This document shows, in pieces, positions 57,501 through 64,000 of a DNA stretch of 64,000 nt. The translations under genes were made by a program, and so were the position numbers. Within the stretch, counting starts at the first letter, position 1; every line of letters begins with the position of its first letter. Location: contig NW_004457729.1 of the NCBI RefSeq assembly GCF_000203815.1, forward strand, positions 1,612,674 to 1,676,673, written 5' to 3'. The notes below the pieces were generated by a model. That model searched no databases. It was not told the origin of the DNA and saw nothing but the letters and a program-made list of their open reading frames with translations. The stretch comes from Cavenderia fasciculata. Taxonomy: Eukaryota; Evosea; Eumycetozoa; Acytosteliales; Cavenderiaceae.

Positions 57501-60500
57501 TATTGGTGCATATCGAGAGGATAATACAGCATTTACCAACACCAACAAACAACATTGGTTATCACTGTGCGAGGAAATATCGATTCCAGTGACACGAATC
57601 AGTTTGAAACCATTGGATTTGATGGATGTCAATTATCTAGTTGCATCGTCACTACACAAACATCCAAATGAAACCTATGTACTGTCAGAGGTTGTTTTGT
57701 CAAAAACACATGGTAACCCATTCTTTACCATTCAATTCCTCAAAACTCTATTCAACGAGAATCTAGTCTTTTTCGATGTCAATTGTGATAGTTGGAAATG
57801 GGATATTACAAATATTCAAACTCGTCAATATACTGATAATGTTGTTGAATTTATGGTTAGGTATGTAAACTAAAAATATTAGTATGACAAAGAAAAAGTA
57901 GAAGAAATAGAAATAGAGAGTATATTTATTGACCCTTTGTTTTCTATATTTTTAAATAGTAACTTACAACAATTATCAATAGAATCACAAAGAGTAATGC
58001 AATTGGCAAGTTGTATTGGTAATATATTTGATTTGGATATGTTGTCAGTGGTTGCAGAGTGTACGACAGAGGAGATATTACGATTGTTGACACCGATCAT
58101 TGCACAGGATTTGATATTGAATATAGATGACAGGAAATATCGGTTTGTGCATGACCGTGTACAACAGGCTGCTTATTCATTGGTACTGCAGGGTAAAGAG
58201 AAACCAGAGATTCATTTGAATATTGGGAGATCGTTGTATGCCAATGCTGGTGGATGTATCGATAAGGATCAATCGACCATCTTTGACATTGTCAACCAAT
58301 ACAATGTAGGAATGGACTTGGTGACGACACGAGACGAGAGATTGATCCTCGGCAACCTAAACTATATTGCTGGCAAGAAGGCAAAGGCGTCGGCAGCGTA
58401 TGCTATCGCCAACAGCTATTTGGAGTGTGCATTGGCTACGTTGTTCCTTCCCGACGCTTGGGAAGAGAATTATCAAACGACGTACAATATCTTTATCGAA
58501 AAGAGCGAGTGTGATTTCATGTGCGGCAATATCAACGAGTCGGAAAGGTTGCTCGAGATTGTGATTGAGCGGTCCAAGACACTCGAGGATCGGGGTGAAG
58601 CGATTGCCCTCAAGATCCAGCAGTACACTTTGTTGTCGCGGTTCAGCGACTGCGCGCAGCACGGTATCACGTATCTGGCAGACATGGGTATTCACATCCT
58701 GCGGAATCCGTCCGAAGACGACTTGCGCAAGGAGTACCAGAACATCAAGGATCAGCTGGGTGAACGGTCGTTCCTCGAGCTGCTCAACAACCCGCAAGCA
58801 TCAGACAGTATTCGCGTGTGCTCCAAGGTGATGGGCATCATGATTGCACCGCTCTTTTTCACCAATATCAAGTTGCTGAGCGCGTTGTTGATCAAGCTGG
58901 CCGAGATATCCATCACATACGGGTGCACCCCGTGGTCGTCGGTTGGACTGGTCATGTTTGCACCCGTGGTGTGTATCGGCACGTTTGACGACTTTTCTGC
59001 CGGGTACGAGTGTGGAAAGCTGGCGATGGAACTCAAAGAGATGCACAATGAGCCGAGCACCAAGGGCAAGGTGACACTGTTGTTTGGCAACTTTATCAAT
59101 CATTGGCGCGAGCACATGTCGACCAATGCAGCGCTGATCAAGCTGTCGTTCCTTGAATCGGTCGAGTCGGGAGACATGGGATACGCGTGCTACTCGAGTG
59201 TGCATCTTGTCTTTGCCAACTTGTTGGCTGGTGTTCCGCTGGTCGACGTTTTTAACTGCTCGAAAAAGCATATAGCATTTGTGGAACAGTACAACTTTAT
59301 CCCAATGCTGCGTATCCTGCAGTCGCACCAACAGTTTGTCGTTGAATTGATCGGTCCCAAGGAACTGCCCGACGACGATATTGCGCGGAGAGAGTGGGAC
59401 GAGTATGGGTTTGAAGCAGACCTCGAGATGATCGAGATTGACTGTCCCAAGGCATTCCACTATGTCTTTAAGATGCAGCACTGTTATATGCTCGGTCGAT
59501 ACGACAAGGCGTGGCAGTCGGCACTCAAGACAGAGCAGTTTATCCCGGGTATCTTTGGACACTCTCCGATGAGCATATACTACATGTACAAGTCACTGAC
59601 CATACTCAAGTTGTTTGATGAGCGCAACCGCACCATCAACGACGGCGATGCGGATCTCACGGTTGGCGTGATCGACGATACCGAGCAAAAGGAGCGTCTG
59701 GAGATGGTCGAACACTGTGTCGCGCGTCTTATCATCTACGCGAGCAATAGTAAGCAGAACTTTTACGTCATGGTCTTGCTCGTGCAGGCCGAGTTGTGTC
59801 ATGTGCACGGCAAGTACATCGAAGCGATGGAACTGTTTAGTGAGGCTATTTCCGAGGCACAGCTCAACAAGTATGTGCAGTATGAAGCACTTGCCAACGA
59901 GATGGCTGCGCGTATGTATGTCAAGTTGACCAAGTATGCCGTTGCTCGTGCCTACCTGCTCGAGGCACAGTTGTGTTATAGTATGTGGGGTGCGACTGCC
60001 AAGGCTGCCCAGCTCGAGATGGAGTACCCGCACATCTTTAACCCCATCTCGAGCAGAACACCCAACTCGCTGTCGGTCGGCATGGGACACACGCGATACG
60101 CGGTGGATGTCGCACCCTCCTCCACACACCAGCATGTCGAGCCGCGTCTGTCTATCCGACGCAAATCACATGATGCGCAAGCCGGCCTTGCGCACCACTC
60201 GGACAAGGGAGGACAGTCCTCCCTTCAACAAACAACTGGATCGATCCAGTCCATCAACAACCTGCAGCAAAGCAGCAAGCAGAGTGTCCAGTACCCGCAA
60301 GTAGATGCATTTGACCTGTGCTCGGTCATTACCGTGTCACACTCTCTCGCCGAAGAAATCTACTATGACCGTCTCCTCAAACGTTTGATGAAGGTGGTCA
60401 TTCGAAACGCCGGCGCGAGCAGAGGATACCTGTTACTACTCGACGACGTCAGTTCCGAGCTATTCCCCAACGACCATGCCAACCCCGGTCTGTTTGGAGA

Positions 60501-63384
60501 CATGAATGTAGCTGCATCAGCATGTGTCACGGGCGACAAGGTCAACGTCGAGGTGTACATTAACCGAGGCACTGTCGCCGACAAGGACCTAGAACCACTC
60601 GAAGCCAGTCCCAACATCCTCTCACCCGTCCTAAAGAGCTTTAGTTTCCTCAATATCCAACCACCCAACCAATACCAACAACATTCATCTTCATCGTCCT
60701 CTTCATCAACTCAGCAGCCACTCTCACTCTCACAATCACAACAACAAATGGAAGAGTTTAACAAAGCAATCAGAGACGATGGTAACTGGAATCTCTGCTC
60801 TTCAATGATCAACTATGTACAACGCACACAGTCTCCACTATTGATATCCAACGCAGCCGACGATAAAACCTTTTCCGACGATCCCTATGTCAAGTTCCAG
60901 CGTCCCAAATCCGTCCTAGTCCTCCCTATTGTGCATCAAGGTAAATTGGTATCAATTCTCTACCTCGAGAACAACTTTACCACCGGTGCATTTACAAGCG
61001 GTCGTATGGAAGTACTCAACCTCTTGTCTACGCAGATTGCCGTGTCTTTTCAAAACGCACGCTTGTTTTTGCAAACTAATCATTTGGCCAACCAAGCCTT
61101 CCTTGCCAAGGAAGAAGCTGAGCGTGCCAACAAGGCAAAGAGCGACTTTATCTCCAACATGTCGCACGAGATGCGTACCCCACTCAACCATATCATTGGC
61201 TCGCTCGAGCTACTCCAAACATTCCCCCTATCATCTGATCAAAAGGAGTTGCTGAGTATTAGCCAACAATCGTCCGAGTCACTCTTGTTTATGGTGAATA
61301 ATATTTTGGATCTATCAAAGGTTGAGCAAGGAAAGACTGTCCTAAACTACACATCTTTTAACCTAGTATCATTCCTCGAAGAGAATATTGGAGCCATTGC
61401 CAACAATGCACACCAAAAGGGTTTGATGGTTGGTATGTACTGCTACCCATGTACCAGTGAAGTGCCGGTCATTGGCGACAAGAACCTTCTTCGCCAAGTA
61501 CTCGTCAATCTGTTGTCCAACGCCATTAAATTCACTTCCAAGGGTGAGGTGTTTGTCAAGGTCAACATTACACCCAACACGATCGATACGACCAAAATCA
61601 ATCTAAATGAAAAGTCACTTACTCCAACTCTACGATCACAACAAAAACAATTACAACAAATACATCAACAACAACAACATCAACAACAACAGCAATTGTC
61701 AACAGAAGTTCCACCAACCACCACTTTTAACCTTTTATCAGTAAATCAAGATTCATCCAATTCCAATTCCAATTCCAATTCCAATTCTCCCTATTTGGGA
61801 TCTGCCAACAACAACAATAGTACTACAACTCAAATCAAATCATATAGTATATTTATAGAAGTAAGAGATAGTGGTATTGGTATCAAACAAAGAGACTTTG
61901 ATAAATTGTTTCAAAGATTTTCACAGATTGATTCAGGTGTCAATAGAGCATACGATGGTAGTGGTTTGGGTTTGAGTATCTGCAAACAATTGATTGAATT
62001 GATGAATGGAGAGATTGGTATCAATAGCAAGATTGGTGAAGGCAGTATATTCCACTTTTCACTCGAGATGGCCAAGCCCCCCTCAGAGCATATCAAACCA
62101 TCGGGCGAACTGAGTCTCTTTAGAGACAATACCAATATCATTATACTCGAGGACAACAAGACTATCCGCGGTCAGATTGAAGAGGCCATTTCATCGTTTG
62201 GCATCAAGCAAATCAATAGCTCCACCTTTTCAAATATCAATCTGTCGCTCTACCTCTCGTCGTCTGATGATTTCCTACTTGCCAAAAACAATAATATCAT
62301 TATTATTGGACTGCCACTGAACTATAACGAGGATCATGTTATGAATCTAATCGATAATATCAATTTGATAAAGGAGCGGTCGGCATCCAACAACCTCGAT
62401 ATTAAAGTTGACTTTGTTGTCATTACGCAGTTGGCATTGACATCTTCTAAATCGATGCTACAAGAGTGTGGAATATTGCTTGTCAACCGTCCCATCAAGA
62501 GAGATGCCCTTCTCAAAACACTGGCAGACCTAACACGCGAACAAACTATTGGACGAAGCTACTCGCAACAAAACATACACCAACATCTCGGCAGCGGCAA
62601 CCAACATCATCATCATTCCTTTAATCGTTCCCATTCACCTATTGGCCAATTGGTCAACTCACCCACCATTAAACGTTCGGTTAGTAGTCCCAAACTAGGG
62701 GTCATTGTAACTGATGACAACAATTGTCATCAATTTGCTCCACCTCCACTACGATCCAGGGAAAAGGAAGCATTGTCATTTTTGGATCTAAACAAGTCAC
62801 CTCCTATTTCACCAATCATCAAACAACCTCCACAACACCATCTACTTAATAATGCACCACTTGTCAATGGTGCATCGTCTCCAACTATCCAACTCCCAAT
62901 CCTCGTCAAAAAGAGAGCACCCAATGTTTTAGTCATTGAAGACAATGAACTAAATGCAATCATCCTTTTTAAAATGTTGGAAAAAATTGGAATCACTAAT
63001 CCAGACTCTGCCATTAACGGTGTGGAGGGTGTAGAAAAGGCATCAAATGGCAACTATGATCTCATCCTCATGGACATACAAATGCCAGTGATGGACGGCT
63101 ACGAAGCTACTAATCGTATCCGTCAACTAGAGGGATCGATCAAACATACCCCCATCGTTGCCATGACTGCAAATGCTATGGGTGGACAACGTGAAGCATG
63201 TCTTCGTGCTGGCTGTGACGATTACTTTTGTAAACCACTCAAACAAAAGGATCTAGAACAAGTGATTAAAAAGTTTTTAAATTATGATGATTATCTAATC
63301 TTATTAAAACAACAACAAGAACATGCTGCTACCATACTACAACAACAACAGCAACAACAAAATATTGTAACACCAAGTAGTTAA
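54546..63384 (+). CDS. dhkG: Hybrid histidine kinase with N-terminal kinase-like and AAA domains (DhkG/Chk1-type)
   Basis: Five exons (54546-56100, 56185-56592, 56675-56886, 56974-57860, 57960-63384) join in phase to 2,828 residues. Order: Ser/Thr kinase-like domain with a 270-residue Asn/Ser/Thr insertion in its N-lobe (VLLK Lys349, HRD Asp535); AAA-type ATPase (GGSGVGKTS Lys750, LVLFLDDLQ); a long helical region (about 1050-1700); GAF (about 1790-2060); HisKA with SHEMRTPLNH (His2090); HATPase (NLLSNAIKF, RDSGIGIKQ, GSGLGLSI); a degenerate receiver; and an intact receiver (LILMDIQMPVMDG, Asp2726; KPLKQ). In D. discoideum this architecture is DhkG, and in fission yeast Mak2/Mak3. Signals pass to an HPt protein controlling cAMP breakdown by RegA; that step is inferred. 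The kinase DFG is NFQ (Asn552), so the domain is probably inactive. Bases 58300-60650 are markedly GC-rich. Confidence 0.9.
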
Positions 63385-64000
63385 ATATAATTTATATATT
63401 ATCACATATAGGTTTTAGTTGTTTAATAAATAAATAAATAAATAAATAATAATATTTTATTCGTTCATTTATGAATACCCAATTTTAGATATTAATTCTA
63501 TGAATAAAAGAAAAAAAAATTAGAAGGGATAGAAGATGGATGGATTAATTATATCTATATATTTATTTTTTTTCCTACCTATAATAAATATGAGTATAAT
63601 AACAAAATAAGGCATATCAAGTACAATTTCCATTGATCAATTCTTTGAGTGAATAGTTTTGAGAGAGAGTGTGTACAAATAAAATTATTTGTATTTAAAA
63701 AAATAGATGTAACTACTGTTTGTTATTTTTTTTATTGATTCATTCATTGTTAGAGTTTAGGTTTAAAAAGATATTGTTTTTTTTTATTTAGATTATCTTG
63801 AAATATTGAAAGAAATATGGATAATTCTAAAATAGTTTTAAAAGATTGATTTTCACCACTCATTCATTACACACAATCATATAATTATATATTTTTTTAC
63901 TATTTTTTTTAATGATTTGATTTATTAAAAACTTCGATACATCAATACCTAGTTTAGATTTAATTATTAATTTAATTTAATTTCAATAGTCTTTGGAAGA
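63385..64000. other. 3' flank of histidine kinase gene
   Basis: 616 bp, very AT-rich, with an AATAAA-type run at about 63427-63450 just after the stop, suitable for polyadenylation. No gene, RNA or repeat of note to the window end. Confidence 0.5.

Noticed and set aside
58357-60206. Several long minus-strand frames in the histidine kinase exon
   Set aside because: GC-rich coding sequence lowers stop-codon frequency on the opposite strand; plus-strand coding is certain.

Overview
The window is nuclear DNA from a dictyostelid social amoeba. The evidence is short AT-rich introns (mostly about 75-90 bp, GTATGT or GTAAGT to TTTAG), very AT-rich spacers, Asn/Gln/Ser/Thr homopolymer tracts inside proteins, and families typical of the group: countin-like, CTDC-repeat, IPT/TIG surface proteins and hybrid histidine kinases. 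Coding exons are richer in GC than expected for Dictyostelium discoideum, so a lineage such as Cavenderia, Heterostelium or Tieghemostelium is more likely; that is inference. I see no tRNA, rRNA, CRISPR array or intact transposon.

I rebuilt gene models by joining exons at in-phase GT/AG sites. In order: (1) a partial ataxin-3 deubiquitinase (minus, runs off the left edge); (2) a 1,597-residue protein whose motor is that of bacterial type I restriction R (HsdR) subunits, followed by a SURP module and ARM-like repeats; (3) an ankyrin protein; (4) an MSP/ASH-like plus RhoGAP protein; (5) a Gln/Glu-rich protein; (6) a ZNFX1-type helicase with NFX1 zinc fingers (11 exons, minus); (7) a large CTLD/IPT-TIG/EGF transmembrane protein; (8) a probable mitochondrial PPR protein; (9) HOP2, the meiotic recombination factor; (10) a RING protein; (11) a countin-like secreted protein; (12) a CTDC-repeat secreted protein; (13) a broken C2H2-like gene; (14) a short CARMIL-like LRR protein; (15) an F-box/LRR-like protein; (16) PheRS beta; (17) a tiny unknown gene; (18) a GPI-anchored paralogue of gene 7; (19) MCTS1; (20) a 2,828-residue pseudokinase-AAA-GAF-hybrid histidine kinase of the DhkG/Chk1 type.

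Most genes are unrelated housekeeping or signalling functions. One theme recurs: secreted and surface proteins for multicellularity. Genes 11 and 12 lie in tandem between two large IPT/TIG surface proteins, one membrane-spanning and one lipid-anchored, which share domain order and an intron position.

The most unusual item is gene 2: a spliced eukaryotic gene with a complete HsdR-type motor, no recognisable nuclease domain, and an RNA-processing (SURP) module. Also notable are the TIG pair, the histidine kinase with a degenerate kinase domain and a degenerate first receiver, the CARMIL-like protein without the capping-protein tail, and structured inverted repeats in several spacers.
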